Source: Desulfosarcinaceae bacterium
GTDB lineage: Bacteria > Desulfobacterota > Desulfobacteria > Desulfobacterales > Desulfosarcinaceae
Length of the DNA: 64,000 nucleotides
Assembly: GCA_030066015.1 (NCBI GenBank)
Contig: JASJCL010000008.1
Span: forward strand, 1-64,000
Reading direction: 5' to 3'
The notes beneath the pieces were generated by a model, which did not search any database, was not told the DNA's origin, and saw nothing but the letters and a program-made list of their open reading frames with translations. Below are positions 37,288-46,488 of the stretch, in pieces. Both the position numbers and the translations under genes were made by a program. Within the stretch, counting starts at the first letter, position 1, and the number at the start of each line of letters is the position of its first letter.

Positions 37288-38586
37288 TTAGGACCTTTGG
37301 TTTGCCAACGCCTGGTTGAGGCGCTTCAGCAGCCGTTGTGCCCTTTTAAAGCGGATATCCTGGGTATCAGCGATCAGTCGGGTGATCGCCTCCAGGTACG
37401 CTGTCGTCTGTTGATAGTCCTTGAGTTTGAGCGATTTCTTGTAGGCGAAGAGCAACCCATTATACGCCGTATCCAACTCTTGACGCGCCGTTTCGAACTG
37501 TCGCTGCGCATCAGCCAAAAAGGGGGGCACCGGTGTGCAAACTTCACCCAATTCGATGGCCTTTGCGAAGTAGGTCATTGCCCGGAAGAGATTGCCGTCA
37601 TCGACAGCTTTCTTCGTATAGCGCTCCCGCCCCAGGGCGAGGAGGCGTTCACCCTCAGCAGAGTTACAGGCGATCTCCGGCAGCAGGCGCACCGATACGT
37701 TGCGCACGGCCCACGTCTCTTGCGCGGGCGGGTTGCGCAGGTGATCGAACTCGATGCGGTTCGTTTCCCCTTTGGCAATCAGCCCCCTGGGAAGGGACAA
37801 CTCCTGTGCGCTGCCCCACTTCTCTGCGATGGGGGCGCTGCCGAGCACCTCTCCGTTTAATCGAATCTGGACCTCAGCCGCATCGTTGATGCCACCGGGC
37901 GTGTACACCAGCACCACTCGACGGGTGTTCGGCTCAAATTCGAAAATCACCTTGTCTGGGTGGCTCCGATCCCGTTGACGGGTAAAACCATAGACATCTG
38001 GTGCCGGCAAGGCGATCGGCACCTGGGAGAGATCTTGGGCGGCATTCGGTGGAACGCCCCCCTGCGTCGAGACGCTATCTGGCAATACCATTTTAATCAG
38101 GCTCAGGCAGAGAAGCAGGCCGGCCACGCCGCCCCCGGCGAACAGCAAGCGCTGGCGGCGTCCGGCCGGCGGCCGCCAGCGGAGAAGTTGCAGGAGGCGT
38201 TCGCCCAACGCCAATTTTTGCGGGCCGGCGGCAATGCGTGCAGGCTGTTTGACATCGGGATGTGTCGGATCAGATGGCAGATCTTCGTGAAAACGAAGCG
38301 CCATCCGCCCCAACCGAAAGGAGCTGCCGTCATGCAGGGCGACGGTCTCGCCAGGCACCAGTGCCTGCCCATTGACAACGGTTTTATTGGTGCTGCCAAG
38401 ATCTTCCAGTAAATATTGCCCCTGGCTGTAGGTGATGCTGGCGTGGCGTGATGAAACGGTCGACTGGGCGATGACGACGTCGTTATGCTGGGGATGGCGT
38501 CCCAGCGTGATGCGCCGCCGATTCAGGCGAATGCGCTCACCTGCCCGTTCACCGGAAAGAATTTCAATGGTGTAATCGATGACCAT
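37288..38586 (-). CDS. FHA-domain membrane protein (Tad-associated)
   Basis: A 432-aa protein with one FHA domain (about 22-98; Arg30, Ser45, His48; the usual NG after ST is NK at 67-68), a membrane helix (147-168) and a likely periplasmic part with a beta-sandwich-like middle (about 195-300) and a helical tail. It starts inside the DUF192 gene (23-nt overlap) and is followed 18 nt later by the two-FHA gene, so the three are one transcript. It likely works with the other FHA proteins in Tad control. Confidence 0.82.
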   Translation of the reverse strand: MVIDYTIEILSGERAGERIRLNRRRITLGRHPQHNDVVIAQSTVSSRHASITYSQGQYLLEDLGSTNKTVVNGQALVPGETVALHDGSSFRLGRMALRFHEDLPSDPTHPDVKQPARIAAGPQKLALGERLLQLLRWRPPAGRRQRLLFAGGGVAGLLLCLSLIKMVLPDSVSTQGGVPPNAAQDLSQVPIALPAPDVYGFTRQRDRSHPDKVIFEFEPNTRRVVLVYTPGGINDAAEVQIRLNGEVLGSAPIAEKWGSAQELSLPRGLIAKGETNRIEFDHLRNPPAQETWAVRNVSVRLLPEIACNSAEGERLLALGRERYTKKAVDDGNLFRAMTYFAKAIELGEVCTPVPPFLADAQRQFETARQELDTAYNGLLFAYKKSLKLKDYQQTTAYLEAITRLIADTQDIRFKRAQRLLKRLNQALANQRS

Positions 38587-38956
38587 GCTCTCTCCCGCTC
38601 GCTTCGAAAATGGTCAATTGCTGCCCGATTTCACAGCCCAGACGATCCAGGCGCCCGGCCGGCAGTTCCAAGACGCTGTGTGAACCTGGCGGCCCCAGCA
38701 CCATACGATAGGGTTTTACGCACCTGCGCTGCCCCTTGACACGCAAGTCGCGGTCGAGGAACAGCAGGTCGATACTGAAGCGCATGAAGCAGGTGTGCAC
38801 CGATCCACAGGGAGATATCCACAGCGCCTCCTGGTCTGCCAGACCGCGCTTGCCCATGAGACCGCGCGCACGCATTAGAAAGGTGTCCGCCACCATCGCC
38901 CGCGGGGCCACCAGTTTTCCGGTATCCTGGTTACGGAAACACACCTGCCGCATCAC
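38564..38956 (-). CDS. DUF192 protein
   Basis: A 130-aa DUF192 protein (FRNQDTGKLVAPRAMVADTFLMRARGLMG and the MRFSIDLLFLD motif). No signal peptide is visible. DUF192 is a small beta fold of unknown function often found near secretion or Tad loci. It overlaps tadC by 4 nt and the FHA gene by 23 nt, which places it firmly in the Tad transcript. Its role in pilus assembly is not established. Confidence 0.85.
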   Translation of the reverse strand: MMRQVCFRNQDTGKLVAPRAMVADTFLMRARGLMGKRGLADQEALWISPCGSVHTCFMRFSIDLLFLDRDLRVKGQRRCVKPYRMVLGPPGSHSVLELPAGRLDRLGCEIGQQLTIFEASGREHGHRLHH

Positions 38957-39825
38957 ATCCCCTCCACGACGAATTTGAGGATGATGGGAACCAGAATCAC
39001 GATGAATACTGCCGGAAAGATGAAGAATAGAAGTGGAAACAGCATCTTTACCGGCGCTTCCTGAGCCGCTTTTTCCGCGCGTTGAAATCGTTCGGTCCGC
39101 CGAATATCGGATTGGGTGCGCAACGCCTCTCCCAGGGGGGCACCCAGCTTGTCGGCCTGAATAAGCGCAGAGGTAAAGGCACGGATCTCGTACATATCGG
39201 TCCGCTGCGCGAGCCCCGCCAGCGCATCACGCCGTGATACGCCCAGGCGCAGATCCTGAAGCATTCGATCCAACTCGTCCCGCAGCGGCGTCTTGGGGCC
39301 TTTTTGGACAACTTTTTCTAAGGCCGCGGTAAAATTGAGACCCGCCTCCACCGAGAGGGTAAGCAGGTCCATGCAGAATGGCAAGGCGTTGAAGAGTTGG
39401 CGCTTGCGGGTGACGATGGTCTGGTTGAGTTTGATACTGGGCAGAAAAAAACCGCCAATCCCGAGGATGACGGGCATGATTGGGGTAAAATTCAAGCTCA
39501 GCGTCAACAGAAGTCCCACCAGCACGCCAATGAAGGCGCAGATCTCCTGAATGGCCAGAAACTCGACCGGTATCAGGTGCAGGGGATTGCCCGAAATGGT
39601 CAGTCGATCCCGGTATCGCCGATTAAGTCGATCCTGGTTCAGACGCTGGTTGTAGGCCGCCAACACCTGGATGACCGGTCGAAAGATGCGCCACAGCAGG
39701 GAAGCGCCCCGATCCGACGGTCGTACGTCGTCGACCATTCGCTGCAGCCGCACCTGAAAGAGGGCGTACACCAGGGCCGCTGCCGCCAAGCCAGTCAGTA
39801 TCAGGATCAGCAATCGCATGGCCAA
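38953..39825 (-). CDS. tadC: Tad platform protein TadC
   Basis: A 290-aa inner-membrane protein of the T2SS-F/TadC family. Membrane helices lie near the N terminus (about 3-25), the middle (about 90-130) and the C terminus (about 258-288); the T2SSF domain includes LPFCMDLLTLSVEAGLNFTAALE. TadC and TadB form the platform on which the TadA ATPase acts. The gene overlaps DUF192 by 4 nt. It lacks the glutamate-rich extras of GspF proteins. Confidence 0.92.
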   Translation of the reverse strand: MAMRLLILILTGLAAAALVYALFQVRLQRMVDDVRPSDRGASLLWRIFRPVIQVLAAYNQRLNQDRLNRRYRDRLTISGNPLHLIPVEFLAIQEICAFIGVLVGLLLTLSLNFTPIMPVILGIGGFFLPSIKLNQTIVTRKRQLFNALPFCMDLLTLSVEAGLNFTAALEKVVQKGPKTPLRDELDRMLQDLRLGVSRRDALAGLAQRTDMYEIRAFTSALIQADKLGAPLGEALRTQSDIRRTERFQRAEKAAQEAPVKMLFPLLFFIFPAVFIVILVPIILKFVVEGM

Positions 39826-39866
39826 TTCCTCAAGGGTTCACCGCTGCTGCATGGATGTTGAATCCG

Positions 39867-40727
39867 TTAGATCTCAATGTTGATCACCTTTCGAATGAGC
39901 AGGTAGCCCACGACCTGGAGAATCACCATGGCCACCAAGGAGATGTTGCCCACCAGCGTGGTAAACATCAGGCGCATGGTGATGGGATCCATGACGTACA
40001 TAATACCGCCCAGAAAGGTGGGCAAAAGGCCGACAATTACGCCCTGGAGCTTCCCCTGGGAAGTGAGCGCCTTGGTTTTCCCCTCCAGCTTGTTGCGCTC
40101 CCGGATGACCTTGGCAATGGACTCGAAGATCTCCGCCAAGTTGCCGCCCTGCGCCAATACCACGTTGATGGCCGTGACCATGAGCTTAAGGTCTTCGTTG
40201 GGCACGCGTTTGACGAGATTTTCGAGCGCCGCCTCGATATTGACCCCAACCCGGTATTCCCGCATCACCAGGCCGAACTCCTGGGAAATGGGCGGCCCCG
40301 TCTCCACTTCGAGTGTCTCCAGTGACTGGATGAGGTTCTGCCCAGACCGCAGGGCGTTTGACAGCACGGTCAGACCATCCACCAATTGTTGGGCGAACTG
40401 CTCCAATCGTTTTTGGCGGGCGCGCCAGATCAACACCCGCGGGATGCTGAATCCAATGCCGGTCAATAGAGCGATGGTAATCGGGTTGCGGGTCAGCGCG
40501 ACCGCCACCAGCAGGAAGAAAAGGGTGATGATGATGTTGAGAAAAAAGAGCCGCCGGGGGTCTTGGAAGATGAACATGGCCGAGAGTGAGCGCGACACCG
40601 ACGCCACGTACCGGTTTTCATAGGCCTCTAAAAGGTCCTGGGCAATGGCCGTAAGCCACCCAACCGCCACGGCCGACGCCGCAAAGGTCAATCCGTAGAT
40701 GCCGATAAAATAGATGGTGTCCTGCAT
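39867..40727 (-). CDS. tadB: Tad platform protein TadB
   Basis: A 286-aa inner-membrane protein of the T2SS-F family, with N- and C-terminal helix pairs and the cytoplasmic T2SSF segment QLVDGLTVLSNALRSGQNLIQSLE. It precedes tadC by 41 nt, the usual Tad order. TadB and TadC are thought to act as a heteromeric platform with the ATPase. Confidence 0.92.
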   Translation of the reverse strand: MQDTIYFIGIYGLTFAASAVAVGWLTAIAQDLLEAYENRYVASVSRSLSAMFIFQDPRRLFFLNIIITLFFLLVAVALTRNPITIALLTGIGFSIPRVLIWRARQKRLEQFAQQLVDGLTVLSNALRSGQNLIQSLETLEVETGPPISQEFGLVMREYRVGVNIEAALENLVKRVPNEDLKLMVTAINVVLAQGGNLAEIFESIAKVIRERNKLEGKTKALTSQGKLQGVIVGLLPTFLGGIMYVMDPITMRLMFTTLVGNISLVAMVILQVVGYLLIRKVINIEI

Positions 40728-40777
40728 GCTGCCACGCCCCTGATACGGCCTGCCCGATCACTGCACAGGCATGTCAC

Positions 40778-42427
40778 TCAATTGTGGAAAATATCCATGT
40801 TCATCTCGATGCCGCGTTGTTGCAGTTCATCATAAAATCTGGGAATCCATCCGGTGGCCATAAATCGGCCGCTGGTGTTGCCATCGTGGTCAAACCCTTC
40901 CTGCTTGAAGTAATAGATGTCCTGAAGCACCACCTTCCCCTCCTCGATGCCGGCCACTTCGGAAATGTGGGTGATCTTGCGGGTGCCGCAGCTAAACCGC
41001 GTTTGCTGAATGATGAAATCCACGCCAGCGGCGATCTGCTCCCGAATGGCCCTGCTGGGTAGATCTTCACCGGACATCATCACCATGGTTTCCAGCCGCG
41101 CGAGCATGTCCTCTGGAGAGTTTGCATGTCCGGTGGTCAGCGAGCCGTCGTGGCCCGTGTTCATGGCTTGAAGCATGTCCAACGACTCCCCGCCGCGACA
41201 CTCGCCAACGATGATGCGATCGGGCCGCATGCGCAATGCGTTGCGCACCAAGTCCCGAATCGTGACAGCGCCTTTGCCCTCGATGTTCGGTGGCCGGCTC
41301 TCCATGCGCACCACATGTTCTTGGGGCAACTGCAGTTCGGCGGCATCTTCGATGGTTACAATGCGCTCGTGTTCCGGGATGTAGCCGCTGAGGATGTTGA
41401 GCGTCGTCGTCTTCCCCGAGCCGGTGCCGCCCGATATGACGATATTCTTGCGGTTCACCACACAGGATTCGATAAATGCCGCCATTGCCGAGGTCAGGGT
41501 ATTGAATTGAATCAAGTCCCCGATCTCCAAGGGGGACGACGGAAACTTGCGGATGGTTACCGAAGGACCGTCCAGGGCCAGCGGGGGGATGATCACGTTG
41601 ACGCGCGAACCATCCTTTAAGCGAGCGTCCACCATGGGGGAGCTTTCGTCGACGCGCCTCCCGATGGGACCGACGATACGGGTGATCACCCCCATGAGGG
41701 AGAGGTCGCTGCTGAAAATCTTGGGTGACAGCGCCAACCGCCCGCGGCGCTCCACGAAGATCTGGTCTTTCCGGTTCACCATGATTTCGGAGACCTCGGG
41801 ATCGGCGATCAGGTCTTCGAGGGGGCCTAAGCCCAATGCCTCGTCCAGCACATCCTTGACGAATTCCGCCTCCGGCAGTCCGTCGGGGATCTGGCTGCGA
41901 TAGTCGCTCATGATGCGCTGTAAGATCTCGTGGCACTGCTCCCGCAGCTTGCGATCGTCCACTTCTTTGAGATCGAGGCGGCGCAAGTCGATCATCTCCA
42001 GTAGCCGGCGGTGAACCCGGTTTCGCAGCTGGATCACCTGCGGTGTTTTCTGGCGCGACGGGTCCGTTTGATGGCCGGAAACGCCAGTGTCGGCGGGCGG
42101 TCGCGACCGAGCGGCGGGACCCCGAGATTGGCCGTTGGCCTGCACCAAGGTGAAAGCGCCGATTCGCAGGCCGACCTCAGGTGGCCAGACCACCTCCTCG
42201 CCCTTGGGCACCGGATGGCCACCCAGGCGACAGCCGTTGGTACTGTCGAGATCGCGGATCCACAGCTGATCCCCGGAACGACGCAGTGCCGCGTGCCGCT
42301 TGGATACGCTGATGTCGTCGAGAACCAGGTCATTGGCCGCCACACGGCCGATGGACAGACGGTTCTCTGTGAAGCGATGCGTCTCTGCGGCGGCGGTTCC
42401 TTTTTTTTGAATTTTTAGACGAAACAT
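40778..42427 (-). CDS. tadA: FHA-TadA fusion secretion ATPase
   Basis: A 549-aa TadA/CpaF hexameric ATPase that powers Flp pilus assembly, preceded by an FHA domain (about 20-98; Arg28, Ser42, His45, Asn64). After a Pro-rich linker (about 100-125) comes the CpaF core with Walker [12 protein letters not shown] near residue 335 and the Walker [12 protein letters not shown] near residue 405. FHA domains bind phosphothreonine, so kinase input directly on the motor is likely. Such fusions occur in some deltaproteobacteria and actinobacteria. The downstream genes are tadB and tadC. Confidence 0.93.
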   Translation of the reverse strand: MFRLKIQKKGTAAAETHRFTENRLSIGRVAANDLVLDDISVSKRHAALRRSGDQLWIRDLDSTNGCRLGGHPVPKGEEVVWPPEVGLRIGAFTLVQANGQSRGPAARSRPPADTGVSGHQTDPSRQKTPQVIQLRNRVHRRLLEMIDLRRLDLKEVDDRKLREQCHEILQRIMSDYRSQIPDGLPEAEFVKDVLDEALGLGPLEDLIADPEVSEIMVNRKDQIFVERRGRLALSPKIFSSDLSLMGVITRIVGPIGRRVDESSPMVDARLKDGSRVNVIIPPLALDGPSVTIRKFPSSPLEIGDLIQFNTLTSAMAAFIESCVVNRKNIVISGGTGSGKTTTLNILSGYIPEHERIVTIEDAAELQLPQEHVVRMESRPPNIEGKGAVTIRDLVRNALRMRPDRIIVGECRGGESLDMLQAMNTGHDGSLTTGHANSPEDMLARLETMVMMSGEDLPSRAIREQIAAGVDFIIQQTRFSCGTRKITHISEVAGIEEGKVVLQDIYYFKQEGFDHDGNTSGRFMATGWIPRFYDELQQRGIEMNMDIFHN

Positions 42428-42547
42428 ACGGGATTCACTCTTCTCGACGGCATTTTCGTATCAGCCATCAGCTGAGTTCCGTTGAAGTGCTGTGAACCTG
42501 GTCGCTGGCGCCTTCCTTCAGGGCCGTTGTCGCGCTTTGCTGCGCTC

Positions 42548-43990
42548 TCAGTCCATGATGCTGAACTTCAATTTCTCCGTCTCGGCGTCCGCCTTCTGGC
42601 GCATATTCTCTACCATGCGCAGTTGCTCTTCCGATCCGGCGCCCGTGACTCTGGGCGTCACGAAGATGAGCAGTTCACTCTCATCCTTTTGAAACCGGCG
42701 CGATTTGAACAATTCTCCCAGGATGGGGACATCACCCAGCACCGGTAGTTTATCCACTGCCTTGGCGTTGGTACTGCTCACCAGACCAGAGAGCACCAAG
42801 GTCTCACTGCTGTTCAAATTGATGGCCGTGTTGACGCGGCTGGTCTGAAAGTTGGGATTGCCGTCGACGAAATCGGAAATTTGACTGTTCTCCACCGTGA
42901 TCTTGGTGGCAATGCGGTCATAGCGGTCGACCACGGGGGCAATTTTCAGAATCAGGCCGAACTCCTTGTACTGGACGGTGGTCGTGTTGGCGGTGACGAT
43001 GGGGATGGCCACCTCGCCGCCGGCCAGAAATTCGGCCTCCTCACCACTGCGACAAACCAAGTTGGGTCTGGCCAAGATACGGGCCCGGCTGTTTTTCTTG
43101 AGCATGTTGATGGTGACCCCGTAGCTGGCCGACAGCGTATAGCCGCCCGAAAGCGCTTGAGAAACCGCGCCGAAGAGCCCGGAAGCGCTCGCGTCGCCGC
43201 CGATACTGAGGCTGTCGCCCCACTTGATGCCCGCTTCCGTAATGGCGGCCTTGTCGATCTCGATGAAATCGACGTTGACCATCACCATCTTCTCCATGGA
43301 GACCCCCACATTGACAAAGCTCTTCGCATCCGCGGTGAAAGCGGATGCGATGGTCTCCGCTTTGAGTTTGGCCGGTTCGTTGGGCACATCCCCTTCGAGG
43401 TGAATTTGGTTGCCGACGCGCACCGCGCGCACGTCTGTCAGTCCGGCCTTGTCCAACTCGTTGTTGATGGCGCTGACCGTGGTGCTCATCACGGCTGGAC
43501 TGAGTTTGGCAAAATTGGTGACTTCAGGATAGAGCTGTGTCACGGTGGCGATCCGGGCCAGATCCTGCTTCCGTAACACTTGGCCTTCGATGATGACCCG
43601 TGATCCCAGAGTGCGGGAGCGAATCCCCTCCACCTCGCGTAGCAGATCCCGCACCTCGCCCAGAACCACTTGCGGGTCGCGCCGGATCACCTGGACTTGA
43701 ATCGTCCGCTCCTTGCCATCCCGATCCCAGATGATGATGTCGGTCACCCCTTGGGCCACTGCGGTCACCAGCACCTGGCCTGACTTTTCGATGGCCTTGA
43801 CATCCGCCACACGTGGGTCGCCCACAGCGACCCGGGTGGCCTTGGGAGCGGATATGGTTTTCTGCTGCCCAAGGGAGAGCATGATCTTCTCGGCGGTGGC
43901 GTCAGCGGCCCAGGTGAGTATGAGCAGGGCCGTTATGATTGACAGGTGCCATCGCAGAGCGTCGATGTGGGTCGTAGCAGTAAGCTTCAT
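42548..43990 (-). CDS. rcpA: Tad outer-membrane secretin RcpA/CpaC
   Basis: A 480-aa secretin with a signal peptide (about 1-33). The N-terminal Tad-specific domain (LSLGQQKTISAPKATRVAVGDPRVADV) is followed by BON-like segments (about 100-230) and the secretin core (about 270-455; ILARPNLVCRSGEEAEFLAGGEV and the final VPILGELFKSRRF). It forms the outer-membrane ring through which the pilus passes. It lies directly behind the rcpC/cpaB gene (26-nt gap). Confidence 0.93.
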   Translation of the reverse strand: MKLTATTHIDALRWHLSIITALLILTWAADATAEKIMLSLGQQKTISAPKATRVAVGDPRVADVKAIEKSGQVLVTAVAQGVTDIIIWDRDGKERTIQVQVIRRDPQVVLGEVRDLLREVEGIRSRTLGSRVIIEGQVLRKQDLARIATVTQLYPEVTNFAKLSPAVMSTTVSAINNELDKAGLTDVRAVRVGNQIHLEGDVPNEPAKLKAETIASAFTADAKSFVNVGVSMEKMVMVNVDFIEIDKAAITEAGIKWGDSLSIGGDASASGLFGAVSQALSGGYTLSASYGVTINMLKKNSRARILARPNLVCRSGEEAEFLAGGEVAIPIVTANTTTVQYKEFGLILKIAPVVDRYDRIATKITVENSQISDFVDGNPNFQTSRVNTAINLNSSETLVLSGLVSSTNAKAVDKLPVLGDVPILGELFKSRRFQKDESELLIFVTPRVTGAGSEEQLRMVENMRQKADAETEKLKFSIMD

Positions 43991-44016
43991 GGTGGTATCC
44001 TCCGGCGGGCTGGCAA

Positions 44017-44811
44017 CTACTTGTTGGTGACCCGACCTTTTTTGATCACCTCTATCCGGTCCCGCTTGACCTGGATCTGTTTGCGGTATTCGGACTTGAT
44101 GATGTCTTTGAATGTGACCTTAGGGATCTCTTTGAAGGTTTCGATATCTTCCGGATTCCGCAGTACCACCGCCAGATCCCCGCGTTTTTGGGCAAACACC
44201 AGGAGTTCCGCCTCTTCAAGGGTTACCAGGACGGTGAGGGTGTTGTAGCGTCCCCGTTCAGGCGGACCGCCGGCCAGTTGACCGCCCGTGGCCAGAATGG
44301 TGATATTCTGGAGCAGGGTGATGGTGGCCTCCTCGCCCGTTTCCTGACTGCGGACTGTGCTGAGGATGTCGACGTGGTCGTTGGGCTTGAGCAATCCGGA
44401 CACACCGCTGACAGTGTCCACTGCAAACGAGAGCGCTCGCTCGCCCTTGGTCACCGTTGACGCCAAGCCTGTCGCCAAGGTGCCCTCGGTGCCGCCGCCG
44501 ATATCGGTCCATAACAATGGATCGCCGCGTTTAAGGGGGAAATTGAGAACTTGCCCGACCACCAGATTGGCATCTTTGGGCGCGACCACGTTGCCATGAA
44601 TATACTTCTCGGGAATGCTCCGCTTGGCCAGCATCTGAGCGGTCAACCGGGTACCGGCCGGAAGATCTCGGGTGATGGCCACCACCGCCACCATCTCCAT
44701 CCCCCTGTAGAGATCGCGCTCCTTGACGCTGAGATACTGGTTCACCAGCAATACGGCGACGATCCCGGCGGTCAGGGCGCTGGCGATGGCGATCATTGCT
44801 TTTCGATTCAT
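44017..44811 (-). CDS. rcpC: Tad periplasmic protein RcpC/CpaB
   Basis: A 264-aa protein from ATG 44811 (an upstream frame extension has no homology). An N-terminal membrane anchor (about 5-25) is followed by a SAF domain (about 40-105; AVVAITRDLPAGTRL) and the Flp assembly RcpC/CpaB domain (about 110-210; LKPNDHVDIL). Family members help secretin stability and may bind peptidoglycan. A basic tail ends the protein. Confidence 0.9.
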   Translation of the reverse strand: MNRKAMIAIASALTAGIVAVLLVNQYLSVKERDLYRGMEMVAVVAITRDLPAGTRLTAQMLAKRSIPEKYIHGNVVAPKDANLVVGQVLNFPLKRGDPLLWTDIGGGTEGTLATGLASTVTKGERALSFAVDTVSGVSGLLKPNDHVDILSTVRSQETGEEATITLLQNITILATGGQLAGGPPERGRYNTLTVLVTLEEAELLVFAQKRGDLAVVLRNPEDIETFKEIPKVTFKDIIKSEYRKQIQVKRDRIEVIKKGRVTNK

Positions 44812-44837
44812 TGGGACCCCCGTACGGAATGACAGCC

Positions 44838-45833
44838 CTACCCGGATCGGGTGGTGCGGTCGATGATGGTGGTCAGCACGCGACCGTTGCGCTTGCTGCG
44901 GTGAATCTGAATCACGCACTCTCGATTGGCGCGGGTGAAGTAGATCGTACGGCCGTCGCTATGGGATGTGGCCGCTTCGATTTGGTGGCCCCGTATGCGC
45001 TTATTGCTTTGCCAACCGGCGGCCGGCATGCGATTGTTGAAGAAAAGCACGAGCTGCACTTCCGTTCCGCCCCCCTCGTAGATGGCCACCGAATCGCGGG
45101 TGCGGGCGTTGTGTTGTTCGAAGCTGAGCAGTCGCCGTGAGTTGGGGAAGCGCGGTATCGCTTCGATGTCACGGCCGCCGAGATCTTCGCCAGGCGCACC
45201 TTGAAAGGCGCCCAGATCGAAGTCACGCGTCGTCCAGAGGCTGAAGATGCGCGTCTCTTCGGCGCTGGGCGGTTTCATGGCCAGTACGATCCGGGCGGTT
45301 CCCATCTTCCCGAGATCGCCTCTCTCCAAAGCGTCCGCATAGGCATCGATGTAGGCGGCTTCGCCAAATAGCAGTGCTTCGTCATGGGGAACAAAGGCGC
45401 CCCACACGCCCCAGGCATCTCTTTCCATGCGGAACTGGCCATCCAGACATTGGATGAAATCGGTCAGCAGGCGGGCACTTTCGGCGATGTCGGCACGCCC
45501 GGGGGCCTCCGCCAGGGCGGCCAGACGATCCGGGGCGGCGGTGGCCACCTTCGGTGCCGGATAGCGCGCCGCATAAAAATCGAGCACCTGTCCAACCGCA
45601 TCCCTGGATTTGCTGACCTTCATCCAGACCGTGTTTCCATTGACCACCGTCTTGCGAGTGCCCGAGCTCATTGCGTCCGAGAAATCGTAATCCGGCATCT
45701 CGGCCGTCCACTGCAGCAGACGTTCAAACACCTTGGCTTCCGCCGAACCCGGCCCCGACTGGAAGAGGAACACCACGCCGACCGCGATGAAACACAAAGC
45801 CAAGATGGCTGCGATGGTTCGTTGTCGACGCAT
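44838..45833 (-). CDS. Hypothetical Tad-locus exported protein
   Basis: A 331-aa protein with a hydrophobic N-terminal segment (about 7-26; signal or anchor) and then a soluble, probably periplasmic region without a recognised domain. Segments resemble a repeated alpha/beta layout (KVSKSRDAVGQVLDFYAARYP near 73-93 and a late VQLVLFFNNRMP strand near 258-269). It sits between the TadE-like gene and rcpC/cpaB with gaps under 30 nt, so it is surely cotranscribed and probably part of the machine. The function is unknown. Confidence 0.7.
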   Translation of the reverse strand: MRRQRTIAAILALCFIAVGVVFLFQSGPGSAEAKVFERLLQWTAEMPDYDFSDAMSSGTRKTVVNGNTVWMKVSKSRDAVGQVLDFYAARYPAPKVATAAPDRLAALAEAPGRADIAESARLLTDFIQCLDGQFRMERDAWGVWGAFVPHDEALLFGEAAYIDAYADALERGDLGKMGTARIVLAMKPPSAEETRIFSLWTTRDFDLGAFQGAPGEDLGGRDIEAIPRFPNSRRLLSFEQHNARTRDSVAIYEGGGTEVQLVLFFNNRMPAAGWQSNKRIRGHQIEAATSHSDGRTIYFTRANRECVIQIHRSKRNGRVLTTIIDRTTRSG

Positions 45834-45848
45834 GCTGTCCTCCGTCGG

Positions 45849-46469
45849 CTAAAAGATATCGAAGATTCCGGTGATGCTGTCCCGGATCGCCCCCAGCAAA
45901 TCGTGCACCTGGACCGCACACCCGTTCCAACTATTGCCGTCCACATAGTGGGACGCCGTGATGGCAAAGGATGCCTCGGTGGTAACGTCACTCAGGTTCA
46001 GGGGCCCCAATTGAATCGGCAGCTGGTAGGCCAAACTGCCCACAGTGGTTTGAGAACTGCTGTTATCGCCGAGCAGCGCGCCAAGACCGGCGACGATGAG
46101 ATCGTTGAGGCCGCCCAGATCAAAATCGCTGCTTTGTTGGGTCCCCATGGTCAGCTCCAGCGACCCGCCCTGGACCGTATCCGTCAGACTGCTGGTGTGG
46201 GCACGGGGATCCCGACCACCAAAGCGGAAATGAAAGTTGTCGACCACACCTGTCTCGGCAGCTTGGGCATCATGGGTGCCGCGGGCCACTTGCCAGGCCG
46301 CTACACGCGCACCCACGAGAACCTTGGACTTCAGAATATAGAGATCCGATAGATAGAAGATCGCATAGAGAATCAACACCAGCAACGGCGCACAGATCGC
46401 GAACTCGACCATGGACTGGCCATCCTCCTGCCGGTAGATGGATCGAAGGAAGTCGAAAAAATTTTTCAT
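45849..46469 (-). CDS. TadE/TadF-like pseudopilin
   Basis: A 206-aa protein from ATG 46469, the point where homology starts. The type IVb prepilin motif EDG/QSMVEF (cleavage after Gly, Glu at +5) is near residues 16-22, followed by a hydrophobic helix (about 24-45). The remaining part is a variable exported domain. TadE-like pseudopilins initiate or regulate Flp pili. It lies 19 nt behind the tadG-like gene. Confidence 0.85.
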   Translation of the reverse strand: MKNFFDFLRSIYRQEDGQSMVEFAICAPLLVLILYAIFYLSDLYILKSKVLVGARVAAWQVARGTHDAQAAETGVVDNFHFRFGGRDPRAHTSSLTDTVQGGSLELTMGTQQSSDFDLGGLNDLIVAGLGALLGDNSSSQTTVGSLAYQLPIQLGPLNLSDVTTEASFAITASHYVDGNSWNGCAVQVHDLLGAIRDSITGIFDIF

Positions 46470-46488
46470 GCCATCGCTCCCTGCGTCA

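Noticed and set aside
43946-46352. Plus-strand frames of 100-322 aa across the Tad genes
   Set aside because: All lie opposite Tad genes with clear family motifs and lack any support.
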